In this document: one piece after another, positions 55,309-63,511 of the stretch
Layout: every line of letters starts with the position of its first letter
Position numbering within the stretch: the stretch's first letter is position 1
Source: Candidatus Sumerlaea chitinivorans
GTDB lineage: Bacteria > Sumerlaeota > Sumerlaeia > Sumerlaeales > Sumerlaeaceae
Length of the DNA: 64,000 nucleotides
Direction: 5' to 3'
Assembly: GCA_003290465.1 (NCBI GenBank)
Contig: CP030759.1
Location: 2,616,572 to 2,680,571 of the forward strand
Notes under the pieces: model-generated
The model's database searches: none
What the model was told of the DNA's origin: nothing
Seen by the model: the letters and a program-made list of their open reading frames with translations, nothing else
Made by a program: the position numbers and the translations under genes

Positions 55309-55991
55309 GAGTAAATCTCCTTCCCAGCCGCGAATTTCTCGAGCCACGGGGTGCACAAAGTGCCCTGATTGAGGTGTGCGGAGAAAAACATCGGTCTAAA
55401 ACACTTCTTGGAGGCGCCGTTATACTCGATCTCGTAAAGCATGCGGCCTAAATCTTTGGTCACAGGAATGGGCTGGAACTTTTCGGGTGCAGGCTCCACA
55501 TGAGCTACAAACTCGCGACAACCAAAATAGGGTTGGTGAAAGCGTTGCCCTTTGGCAAGCCGACGCTGGAACATCTCAACAAATTTCGTAACGTTGTCCT
55601 CGGACCCTGCTTGGTCGGTAAGCTCAAACTGCGCTTCGACGACATAGTCCACGTCACGAAGTGCCACTGTATTGCGCTGGACACGCGAGTCCTCGATAAG
55701 AAGCGCAGGAGGTGGCCCGCCGTTAGCGATCACTGAGGCCGGCGGTGCCACAGCTTTCTTGTCCACCTCATTGCGGCGGAGGGTAATAAAAGCAATCGGG
55801 TTGAGCACGTGAATTCGAACCACGTACCACCGAATTGCGGGTTTCCAAAGAATTGCCTCAAAAAGGCCACGGGCTGCAGTCGGTGTCATGACCGGATAAG
55901 AGACTCGCTCGACCTTGAGCTCCGGACGAGTAAAGCACGCAAAAGGCCCATGAGCTCGAAGCGATAAAACAGGGCTAACAGTTCGTGGCAT
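55305..55991 (-). CDS. cas5c: Type I-C Cas5 (Cas5d), crRNA-processing
   Basis: 228 residues. Cas5d features: SLRAHGPFACFTRPELKVER, VMTPTAARGLFEAILWKPAI, RNTVALRDVDYVVEAQFELT, then FHQPYFGCREFVAHVEPA. In I-C systems this protein processes pre-crRNA, since Cas6 is absent. GGAGG before ATG 55991. Confidence 0.95.
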   Translation of the reverse strand: MPRTVSPVLSLRAHGPFACFTRPELKVERVSYPVMTPTAARGLFEAILWKPAIRWYVVRIHVLNPIAFITLRRNEVDKKAVAPPASVIANGGPPPALLIEDSRVQRNTVALRDVDYVVEAQFELTDQAGSEDNVTKFVEMFQRRLAKGQRFHQPYFGCREFVAHVEPAPEKFQPIPVTKDLGRMLYEIEYNGASKKCFRPMFFSAHLNQGTLCTPWLEKFAAGKEIYS

Positions 55992-56027
55992 CGACGCTTT
56001 CCTCCCTATGGAATTTGCGTAACCCCC

Positions 56028-58337
56028 TTACAGAACTAACTTCTCTGGTGAAATCTCACCTCCCTCGGTCCAATTCAAGCCCAAAAAGTCCGAGTAACAC
56101 GCCGCATAGAGGGGAACAACGTACCACGGTCCCCTTATATCTTCAAAAATTCCCCTGACTGCTCCAACACGCCACATCTCTTGGAAAGTTTTCGAATATA
56201 TCTGAACTACGTATCGCTGTAGCTGGCGCATTATCTGCTTAAATGTAGGGGTACCGACAGAAGTTTTTGCTTGGTCGATAAGACTCAGAGACTCCCCATA
56301 GGGGACGACAACCGCGTATAAGTAGTCGTCCTCGATCAGTCGGAATTCCTTAGCGATGGTGTCAAACTTTAGCTGGCTGGTTAGTGTGGCGATACTCTTA
56401 GAGTCATTATCGCTCAGATAGTAGAGACTTGCAAAAAAACGCTCGACGGAATTGCAATCAAATGGATCCAACGATTGCTCCCCGGTTGAGCGAATCAGAT
56501 TCATGGTGACCTCGGTTGCTTTCCGAAGTACGCCCGGCGGAGGCTGGGAAGGGGGTTGAAAAATAATGACGCGACCAGTTTCCAATAGTCTCTCCCGGTT
56601 GCAGCGTCCTGCAGCTTGGACAACACTGTCCAAGCCGGCAAGAGCTCGATAAACCACTGGGAAGTCCAAATCTACTCCTGCTTCAACAAGTTGCGTTGAG
56701 ACAACGCGACAGGGTAAGGAGGTCGTAGAAAGCCTCTCGCGAATTCTCTGCAAAACGTCGAACCGATGAGCCGGACACATGAGAGCAGAGAGGTGGAAAA
56801 CGGAATCGCGTTCTTTGTCGTCGATAAAGGTTAGAAGCGCCTTCGCAAGTGCTTTTGCGTCTTCTCGTTTGGAAACCACTACAAGGACTCTATCGAGAAG
56901 TGCGATTTCTTGGGCAAGTTCTTCCCACGTCGAATAATACGCTTCTGAGTTTTCACGAGTAACGCGCCATTCCACCTTCACTTTCTGAACGGTCCTATAA
57001 GTTTCGGGGGGCGTGGAGATTAAGGGAACGATGTTTCCCAAGATGTTTCTTGTTTCAAACGCTGGGGGGGTCGCGGTCGAAAGCACCACCGTGCACCCAA
57101 AGTCGGTGACCAGTGCATTTAGTACATAAAGACACGGGTCAAGCAGGGCAACCGGTAACGTCTGAACCTCGTCGAGGATAATTACCGAGCGGGCAATGTT
57201 ATGGAGCTTTCGCAAAGGGGTGGGATGATTCGAAAAAAGTGTTTCGAAAAACTGGACGGTAGTGGTTACAATCACGGGTGCATCCCAGTTTTCGATCGCC
57301 AGTTCATAACGGGATGCGTAATCCTCAGGCTGATCACAAGTGTCAGGGATACGCCTGAAATCAAAGTTTGAATGATGTTCCAGAACGTTTTCTCGACCTA
57401 AGGCGTTTGCGTACTCAGCGGCATTTTGCTCAATGATGCTCGTGTAGGGAATTACGACAATGACACGATCTAAATCGTGGTGGGCGGCATGACCCAACGC
57501 GAAAACCATTGAAGAGAGGGTTTTTCCTAAGCCCGTGGGTAGAGTTAGCGAATAGGTGCCTTGTGGTTTGTCAGCAGCCTCTCGGCACTGCTCAAATGCG
57601 ACATTGCGCAAACGCATCAAGCTATCTGAAACACTGGGAGTTTCCCCACGCTGCTTGCTCGCCACATAGCTTATAAGCCGGGTTTGGAAAGCTCGGAAAT
57701 TAGGTTTCCCCCTACCCTGAAGCTGCGCAGGAATGCCATATTCGAAATATGCACTATCAAGGCGGTCGGCGTCTACCAGAGCAGAAAGAAGAAATCGCAG
57801 GAACAGGGCCACGCGAAACCAGCATTGAACCTCCTTCTGGCAGCCCGTCCGAGGCGGAGCATCCAGAAGCGAACGCAGCCAGTCAGGTAGCTTTGCGACG
57901 TGCTCTCCCACGGAACAGTCGCGCTGATCCGAAGGTAGTTCTTTGGCTACCGTTGGCCACAAGTTTAGATATTCCCTCCATTTCTCCCTAAACGTCTCGA
58001 GGTCGGGTAAACCAGTATGGTGCGAAGCAACAATCAGCGCTAGTAGCTGTAGCAGCTGAGCAGAAACGTTGTCGTTGGCGTTCGAGGCGCGTGTTAGTAG
58101 CCAAGCGCTCCCTACCCACGCATGGGGAGCGTGGTGCGTCTTTCCGCGGAGTCGCTGCTGGAACTTCTCCTGATATTTTCCGAGGTCGTGAGTCCACCCA
58201 AGCAAATGGCCTAACGAGCCGCATCCGACTTTTTCGGCCAATTGTTTGCAGAGGGCGGCAACGTTTGCTAAATGCTCTTGCAACAATTGGTAGCGCTCGC
58301 CCTCCGGCGTTTGTGTTTTTCTCGCGTAATAATCCAT
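56028..58337 (-). CDS. cas3: Type I-C Cas3 helicase-nuclease
   Basis: 769 residues from ATG 58337. N-terminal HD nuclease (His22; His50-Asp51 in WTHDLGKYQEKF), then an SF2 helicase: TLPTGLGKTLSSMVFALG (Walker A), DRVIVVIPYTSIIEQNAAEY, ILDEVQTLP (DEVQ in place of DEAH), VLSTATPP and VQAAGRCNRE. Recruited by Cascade to unwind and degrade the target. First gene of the I-C operon. The frame extends to TTG 58397. Confidence 0.95.
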   Translation of the reverse strand: MDYYARKTQTPEGERYQLLQEHLANVAALCKQLAEKVGCGSLGHLLGWTHDLGKYQEKFQQRLRGKTHHAPHAWVGSAWLLTRASNANDNVSAQLLQLLALIVASHHTGLPDLETFREKWREYLNLWPTVAKELPSDQRDCSVGEHVAKLPDWLRSLLDAPPRTGCQKEVQCWFRVALFLRFLLSALVDADRLDSAYFEYGIPAQLQGRGKPNFRAFQTRLISYVASKQRGETPSVSDSLMRLRNVAFEQCREAADKPQGTYSLTLPTGLGKTLSSMVFALGHAAHHDLDRVIVVIPYTSIIEQNAAEYANALGRENVLEHHSNFDFRRIPDTCDQPEDYASRYELAIENWDAPVIVTTTVQFFETLFSNHPTPLRKLHNIARSVIILDEVQTLPVALLDPCLYVLNALVTDFGCTVVLSTATPPAFETRNILGNIVPLISTPPETYRTVQKVKVEWRVTRENSEAYYSTWEELAQEIALLDRVLVVVSKREDAKALAKALLTFIDDKERDSVFHLSALMCPAHRFDVLQRIRERLSTTSLPCRVVSTQLVEAGVDLDFPVVYRALAGLDSVVQAAGRCNRERLLETGRVIIFQPPSQPPPGVLRKATEVTMNLIRSTGEQSLDPFDCNSVERFFASLYYLSDNDSKSIATLTSQLKFDTIAKEFRLIEDDYLYAVVVPYGESLSLIDQAKTSVGTPTFKQIMRQLQRYVVQIYSKTFQEMWRVGAVRGIFEDIRGPWYVVPLYAACYSDFLGLNWTEGGEISPEKLVL

Positions 58338-58443
58338 CTGTGTCAGCACTCCCCATCTCTGGATTACCGTGGCACTGTGACAAAATAGGTCACGCAATTT
58401 GACCTGAGCAATTTTTTCAACTCTCAGGGCAGGGGTAAATGTC

Positions 58444-58539
58444 TCACCACAGCGGGCCGGCGAGGGGGTCGGGGCGGTCGAGGAAGGTGCGGGCCCACGC
58501 TTCGAACATCAGCAGGGCCCAGAGTCGGTGCGCGTGGTT
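58444..58539 (-). pseudogene. Fragment resembling the C-terminus of asparagine synthetase
   Basis: 32 codons ending in TGA read NHAHRLWALLMFEAWARTFL and a short tail. HRLWALLMFELW-type ends are typical of glutamine-hydrolysing asparagine synthetases (AsnB, including glycan-cluster forms). No other part of such a gene is present. The fragment is 2 nt from the cas1 fragment, so two unrelated scraps abut here. Confidence 0.45.
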
Positions 58540-58541
58540 TT

Positions 58542-58688
58542 GCGCGCCGCAGGAGCACATTGCCGGTGGTGGGACCTACGGCCCGCGCCAGGAGCCGCCC
58601 GTGTTCGCTGAAGAAGCTCACGCCCACGCGATGCTCCGCGCACAAGTGGAGCGCCGGCGGCGACATCATCACACGCCCAAAACATGCA
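58542..58688 (-). pseudogene. 147-bp duplicated fragment of the I-C cas1 gene
   Basis: Matches 51453-51599 with about 3 mismatches and no gaps. It encodes MMSPPALHLCAEHRVGVSFF and following residues of the Cas1 N-terminal domain, without start or end. The near-identity shows a recent copy or exchange. The matching ends are abrupt on both sides. Confidence 0.9.
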
Positions 58689-58715
58689 TCCGTTCGCGAG
58701 CTGCGGATATTCGGT

Positions 58716-58820
58716 CATAAAAAGGTTGCCCGTCCGGCGCTATAAGGCGCCAGACGGGCAGAGCCTACGGACCTGAGTCCTTGTTATGAAAAGACTCGGG
58801 AAATGTTTGGTTACGCGCGT
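58716..58820 (-). ncRNA. tracrRNA of the type II-C system
   Basis: The anti-repeat spans 58815-58781 on the minus strand: CGTAACCAAAC, then ATTTCCC-GAG, ending CATAAC. It matches the plus-strand array repeat (CGTAACCAAACTTTCCCCGAG...CCACAAC) with small bulges, so it can pair with a crRNA made from the minus strand of the array. A GGAC-TCAG-GTCC stem-loop follows, then a strong hairpin with U-tract. The 5' end is not determined. It is divergent from cas9. Confidence 0.85.
58719..58759 (-). terminator. Intrinsic terminator of the tracrRNA
   Basis: On the minus strand GCCCGTCTGGCGC pairs with GCGCCGGACGGGC (one wobble pair) around a 6-nt loop and is followed by AACCTTTTT. Confidence 0.9.
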
Positions 58821-59044
58821 ATTCCCGCCAAACTTCTGCATCACATTTCAAGCGAAAAATGAAATCTATATGCAAGATTTCCGTACCCCCTGAGGCACAG
58901 AAAGGGGGATGACGAGAACTTCTCGCCAACAGGCTATTTTGAGCGGCAGCTAAACGCTTATGGAGCATTGACACTGCAACTCAAGGCCTACTAACAAAAG
59001 CCATCAAAACATTCCACAAAAGTTGGGGGAATAGGAGATTAACC

Positions 59045-62000
59045 ATGGAGACGAACAGCCTTTTCCGTTCTCAATCCACAAATTCACAGACCACAAGTGG
59101 TTGGGCGCTTGGACTAGACGTCGGCAGCAACTCCATAGGCTGGATGCTCGTGCGAGAGCAACCGGTGGATGGCGAGGTCAACGTCATTGGGGGGGTCCGT
59201 GTCTTCCCTGCGGGCACTGCAACCGAGAAAGCGACCGAGAAGTCCAAAACTGAGGAACGCCGAGTCGCGCGCGGAATGCGCCGTCAACATGACCGCCGCT
59301 CTCGCCGCAAGCGTCGCCTGACTTATGTCTTGCGCGAAATCGGGCTCTTACCGCCTCAGCCCGTGCCCATCGAGCCTATCCTGCAGGCGATCGATCCTTG
59401 GGAGGTCCGTGCCCGCGGATTAGATGAGCCTCTCAAGCCCGAGGAGTTTGCCCGCGCGCTCATTCACCTCAACCAGCGGCGCGGCTACCGTTCGAACCGA
59501 CGGGCCGATGCCAAGAAATCTGAAAGCGCAAGCATTCGCGAGAAAGCCGTGAAATTGAGGGAAGAAATCCACGAGCATGGTTGCCGAACGCTTGGCGAGT
59601 ACCTCTACAAGCATGTCCCTTCGATTCGCGAGCGGCGTCGCGGCCGTTTCTTCCTCCGCGAGATGGTTGAGGAGGAGTTCAAGCAATTGTGGAACCGGCA
59701 GGCGCAGGAGGATCCCCAACACTTCACCGACGCTGCAAAGGAAAAGGTGAAGGAGGCAATTTTCTATCAGCGCCCGTTCCTGAAGCGTGAGCGGCTCGAA
59801 GCACGCGTCGGACGCTGCGAGTTCGAGCCTTCCGAAAAACGCTGCCGAATTGGTCATCGCCTTGCCCAGCGCTTCCGAATCCTTCAAGAGGTCAACAACC
59901 TCCGTGTTATCCTCGGCTACACAGAACGAGCTTTGACACCTGAGGAACGCAAAGTCCTCATCGAGAAACTTGAGTCGTCGAAGGAAGTAACTCTGAAGAG
60001 AATCCCTAAGCTCTTGGGCTTGCCCGAGGACTGCGAAATCAATCTCGCGCGTGGCAACCGCACCAAGCTCCTTGGCAATAGCGCAGAAGCGGAATTTCGC
60101 AAGCTGCTCGGTGACCGCTGGCAGACGATGTCCGAGGAAGAAAAGGATCGCCTCTGCGAAGCAGTCCTCGAGGAAGAGGATGATGTGCTCGAGCGCAGAG
60201 CGCGGGAAGAGTTCGGGTTCACGGAAGAGCAAGTGAAGGGTCTCCTCGAAATCAGTTTGCGCGACCGTTTTGGCCGCGTGAGCCTCAAGGCGATTCGTCG
60301 GCTCCTCCCATTCCTCGAGCAAGGCCTCTCGCTTACAGAAGCTGCCAAAGAAGCTGGCTACGGCGATCGGCACAAAGTGGATCGTATCTACGAGTTGCTC
60401 CCCTTCCCACCGGGAACGCGGCTGACCACAAATCCCGAACGCGAACAGGAGCTCGTTCGGCAAGGACTCCTTCTCCCAAACGAAAACGAAATTACCAATC
60501 CCGTCGTACGAAAAGCGCTGTTTGAAGTGCGCAAAGTCGTGAACGCGATCATCCGCAAATACGGCAAACCCTCACGCATTGTGGTCGAGCTCGCTCGTGA
60601 AACACGGGGCAGCATTGAAGAGCGCAACGAGTACAACCGCAGAATCCGCGAGCGCGAAAAAGAGAATGAGCAGAACAAGGACGAGCTGAGGAAACTTGGA
60701 CTTGAGCAACCAACAGCCGAAGACGTCAGAAAGTATCGCCTTTGGAAAGAATGTATGGGCATCTGCCCCTACAGTGGACGCCGGATTACGGTCGAGCAAC
60801 TTTTCTCGGGCGAGGTGGAAGTCGAACACATTTGGCCCTACGATCGTTGTCTCGACAATAGCTTCGCCAACCTCACCCTCTGTTTCCGTGACTGGAATCA
60901 GCGGAAAGGTAATCGCACGCCCTACGAAGCTTTCCACCAGGAACCCTTTTGGCAAGAGATCCTCGAGCGCGTCAGTCGCTTCGAAGGCGAGTACCGATGG
61001 CAAAAGCTGCGGCGTTTTCGGTATGAGGGCGATCTCCAGTTGGACGACTTCGTGCGGCGTCAGCTACAAGATACTCAGTACATTGCTCGTGTCGTGCGTC
61101 GCTACTTGGAACTTCTTGGAGTTCCGGTAAATTGCACGCGGGGCCAAGTGACGGCCGCCCTTCGTCACCTCTGGGGATTGGATAGTATCCTCGCCCGCGA
61201 TGGGAACAGCGCGAAGAACCGCGACGACCATCGCCACCATGCGATTGATGCTGCGGTCATCGCCATGACGACTGCCAAGCATCTCCACAACCTATCTCGT
61301 CGCGAGCATTTCCGCCGCAACCGAATGAACTTCCCCGAGCCGTGGCCCGGCTTCCGTGTGGCGGTCAAACATGCGGTGGATTCTATCGTTGTTTCGCATG
61401 CCCCCACTCGCCGCGTGCGTGGACCGCTCCATGAGGAAACGAACTATGGCCTCGCTGTACAAGAGAAGCAGCAGTACGTCTACCGGAAACCACTTGAGGA
61501 GCTCTTCACCAGCGAAGTCAAATCAATCCGGGATCCGAAGATCCGCCGTATGGTCACGGAGCGACTTGACCAAGTCTGCCCAAATCGGCGCGAAAAAGGC
61601 CGAGACTCTCTCAAAAAGCTAAAGGCCTTAGAGAACCCCATCCTTCTACCAAATTCAAACGGTGAGCCAATCCCTGTCCGGCGTGTCCGTCTCACCACGA
61701 CTATCGGCAACGCCATCGGCTTGCCGCGCCAAGCACCTGTGCGTTACGTCAAACCGGGCGAAAACCACCACATTGAGATTTTCGAGCGCATGGACAAAAA
61801 GGGCCGAGTCCGCCGCGAGGTTGTCGCTGTGACGCTATTCGAGGCTGCCCAGCGGCTTCGAAATCGTCAACCCGTCGTCTCCCGCGTTCATCCCCAGTAC
61901 CCAGATGCGAAATTCCTCATGTCGCTTTGCAAAAATGACATGGTGCGCATCACGTGGTTGGAAGATGTGAAAAATGCCAAAGCTGGAGAGACGCGGATTT

Positions 62001-62182
62001 ATCGGGTGCAAAAGTTCTCTGTCTCAGACGGCCGGCCGGACATCATGTTCCGCGAACACGGCTCAGTCCGGGCTGATGACATGAGTCACTGCGAACGGGT
62101 CACGGATCTTTCGCCACGAAAGCTATTACTTGAGAAGATCACGGTTAGTGTTCTCGGGGAGGTGGAGGTAGCCCATGACTGA
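59045..62182 (+). CDS. cas9: Type II-C Cas9 nuclease
   Basis: 1045 residues, a compact II-C size. RuvC-I: GLDVGSNSIGW with Asp25. Arg-rich bridge helix about 72-95 (RRVARGMRRQHDRRSRRKRR). RuvC-II: RIVVELARE with Glu515. HNH: VEVEHIWPYDRCLDNS with His595, and FRDWNQRKGN with Asn618. RuvC-III: HRHHAIDAAVIA with His732 and Asp735. All catalytic residues are present, so it should be an active RNA-guided double-strand nuclease using the adjacent tracrRNA. AGGAG at 7 nt before ATG; a TTGACA lies at 58968. Overlaps cas1 by 8 bp. Confidence 0.98.
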   Translation: METNSLFRSQSTNSQTTSGWALGLDVGSNSIGWMLVREQPVDGEVNVIGGVRVFPAGTATEKATEKSKTEERRVARGMRRQHDRRSRRKRRLTYVLREIGLLPPQPVPIEPILQAIDPWEVRARGLDEPLKPEEFARALIHLNQRRGYRSNRRADAKKSESASIREKAVKLREEIHEHGCRTLGEYLYKHVPSIRERRRGRFFLREMVEEEFKQLWNRQAQEDPQHFTDAAKEKVKEAIFYQRPFLKRERLEARVGRCEFEPSEKRCRIGHRLAQRFRILQEVNNLRVILGYTERALTPEERKVLIEKLESSKEVTLKRIPKLLGLPEDCEINLARGNRTKLLGNSAEAEFRKLLGDRWQTMSEEEKDRLCEAVLEEEDDVLERRAREEFGFTEEQVKGLLEISLRDRFGRVSLKAIRRLLPFLEQGLSLTEAAKEAGYGDRHKVDRIYELLPFPPGTRLTTNPEREQELVRQGLLLPNENEITNPVVRKALFEVRKVVNAIIRKYGKPSRIVVELARETRGSIEERNEYNRRIREREKENEQNKDELRKLGLEQPTAEDVRKYRLWKECMGICPYSGRRITVEQLFSGEVEVEHIWPYDRCLDNSFANLTLCFRDWNQRKGNRTPYEAFHQEPFWQEILERVSRFEGEYRWQKLRRFRYEGDLQLDDFVRRQLQDTQYIARVVRRYLELLGVPVNCTRGQVTAALRHLWGLDSILARDGNSAKNRDDHRHHAIDAAVIAMTTAKHLHNLSRREHFRRNRMNFPEPWPGFRVAVKHAVDSIVVSHAPTRRVRGPLHEETNYGLAVQEKQQYVYRKPLEELFTSEVKSIRDPKIRRMVTERLDQVCPNRREKGRDSLKKLKALENPILLPNSNGEPIPVRRVRLTTTIGNAIGLPRQAPVRYVKPGENHHIEIFERMDKKGRVRREVVAVTLFEAAQRLRNRQPVVSRVHPQYPDAKFLMSLCKNDMVRITWLEDVKNAKAGETRIYRVQKFSVSDGRPDIMFREHGSVRADDMSHCERVTDLSPRKLLLEKITVSVLGEVEVAHD

Positions 62183-63131
62183 CCGGACCATCGAAATCTC
62201 AGGCTTCGACGCTCATCTGACCGCTCGCCTCAAGCAAATTCAGATCCGACACGAGGGTGAGATCGTGACTACCATTCCAGCCGAGGACATTGGTATCCTC
62301 GTGGTGGACACCCCGAATTCAAACTTTACGAACGAAACGCTCGTTTCGATTGTGCGGGGCGGTGGGCTTGTGATCCTGTGCGGTTCGGACCACTTGCCCG
62401 CCGCCTACGTCGTTCCTGTTGTGGGCAATTCGCTTCAAGTGCAACGTCAGCAACAGCAACTTGCCCTGAGCGATCGCCGCCGCAACCGCCTCTGGAGCCA
62501 CATCGTCCGCGCCAAAATCCAGAATCAAGCGCTCGCGGTGGAGGATGCGACTGTGCGTCAGCGACTCGAGATTTTGGCTGAGCGGGTGGGTTATGCCGAC
62601 CGCACGAACTGCGAAGCTTCCGCTGCCCGCATCTATTGGCCGACAATGGTCGGGAATCCGAACTTCCGACGCGAACGCGATGGGCCGCCACCCAACTTGT
62701 TCCTAAATTACGGGTATACCGTCCTGCGCGCCGCCGTGGCTCGCGCCCTTTGCGCCGCGGGCCTCAACTGTGCATTCGGGATTCACCACTCGAACCGAAA
62801 CGCAGGGTTCTGCCTTGCCGATGATCTCATGGAACCGTTACGCCCGTGGATTGACCTTGCGGCCGTCGAACTCCACCGCAAGGGACTCACAGAGCTCGAC
62901 AAGACAACCAAAGCCCGCCTCCTTGGGGTGCTCTATCAGCCAGCGTGGTTCGGGGAAGAACGTTCCACGGTGGGCAATGCAATTCCACGGATGGTGGGCA
63001 CACTTGTGCGCTACTACGAGCAAGCCACGGAGGAGGTCACCTTCCCACGATTACCGGAAAAGGAGGACCGACACATGGGGTCAAGCGCGAGCGGCTGCGT
63101 GCCCGACGCGAACGAGAACGACGGGCCCTAA
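62175..63131 (+). CDS. cas1: Type II Cas1 integrase
   Basis: 318 residues. N-terminal domain with GILVVDTPNSNFTNETLVSI and GGGLVILCGSDHLPAAYVVP. The catalytic helical domain has LNYGYTVLRAAVARALCAAG, FGIHHSNRNAGFCLADDLME (His, Asp) and LMEPLRPWIDLAAVELHRKG. It differs strongly from the I-C Cas1 in this window and matches type II families. Its last about 20 residues (GSSASGCVPDANENDGP) overlap the cas2 frame and look non-conserved. Confidence 0.96.
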   Translation: MTDRTIEISGFDAHLTARLKQIQIRHEGEIVTTIPAEDIGILVVDTPNSNFTNETLVSIVRGGGLVILCGSDHLPAAYVVPVVGNSLQVQRQQQQLALSDRRRNRLWSHIVRAKIQNQALAVEDATVRQRLEILAERVGYADRTNCEASAARIYWPTMVGNPNFRRERDGPPPNLFLNYGYTVLRAAVARALCAAGLNCAFGIHHSNRNAGFCLADDLMEPLRPWIDLAAVELHRKGLTELDKTTKARLLGVLYQPAWFGEERSTVGNAIPRMVGTLVRYYEQATEEVTFPRLPEKEDRHMGSSASGCVPDANENDGP

Positions 63132-63157
63132 TCCAGCGTTGGAGTGAGTGGCGGACC

Positions 63158-63463
63158 GTGTGGACCTTTGTGATGTTTGACCTGCCCGTCGCAACACCTG
63201 AACAGCGTCACGACTATGCGGTATTTCGCAAGCGCTTGCTCGAGCTTGGGTTTACGAAGCTCCAATACTCGGTTTATGCCCGCTTTCTTCCGAGCGAAGA
63301 GAAGGCGGAAGCGGTGGTGCGGCGGGTACGCGAAATTCTACCGCCAGAGGGGCAGGTCCGCATTCTCGAAATCACGGGTAAGCAATTCGAAAAGATGCAC
63401 GTTTTCTACGGAACTCGACAGCGACCGCCCGAAAACCCACCTCAACAGCTCGAATTATTCTGA
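63158..63463 (+). CDS. cas2: Type II Cas2, start uncertain
   Basis: About 102 residues from GTG 63158: first strand WTFVMFDLPV (metal Asp), FRKRLLELGFTKLQYSVYAR and ILEITGKQFEKMHVFYG. Type II Cas2 normally has about 20 residues before this; the same frame indeed reads RERLRARRERERRALIQRWS upstream, but it has no ATG, GTG or TTG between 62945 and 63158. A well-placed GGAGG-ATG at 63075 is one base out of frame with cas2 and in frame with cas1. See findings. Confidence 0.85.
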   Translation: MWTFVMFDLPVATPEQRHDYAVFRKRLLELGFTKLQYSVYARFLPSEEKAEAVVRRVREILPPEGQVRILEITGKQFEKMHVFYGTRQRPPENPPQQLELF

Positions 63464-63483
63464 AAGATTCACACCACAAACAC

Positions 63484-63510
63484 AAAAAAATGAGCGGCCT
63501 GCGGCCGCTC
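63484..63510 (-). terminator. Intrinsic terminator for leftward transcription of the II-C array
   Basis: GAGCGGCC-TGC-GGCCGCTC is a perfect 8-bp hairpin (63492-63510). On the minus strand it is followed by A and then TTTTTTT. On the plus strand there is no U-tract. It sits one base from the first array repeat, between cas2 and the array. Confidence 0.88.
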
Positions 63511-63511
63511 T

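Noticed and set aside
58424-58672. 82-codon minus-strand frame that begins like Cas1
   Set aside because: Only the first half is cas1-derived; the rest is out of frame with the AsnB-like fragment, so it is a chance fusion within a scrap.
59420-60463. 347-codon minus-strand frame opposite cas9
   Set aside because: Shadow of the cas9 frame; no ribosome binding site, no recognisable domain.
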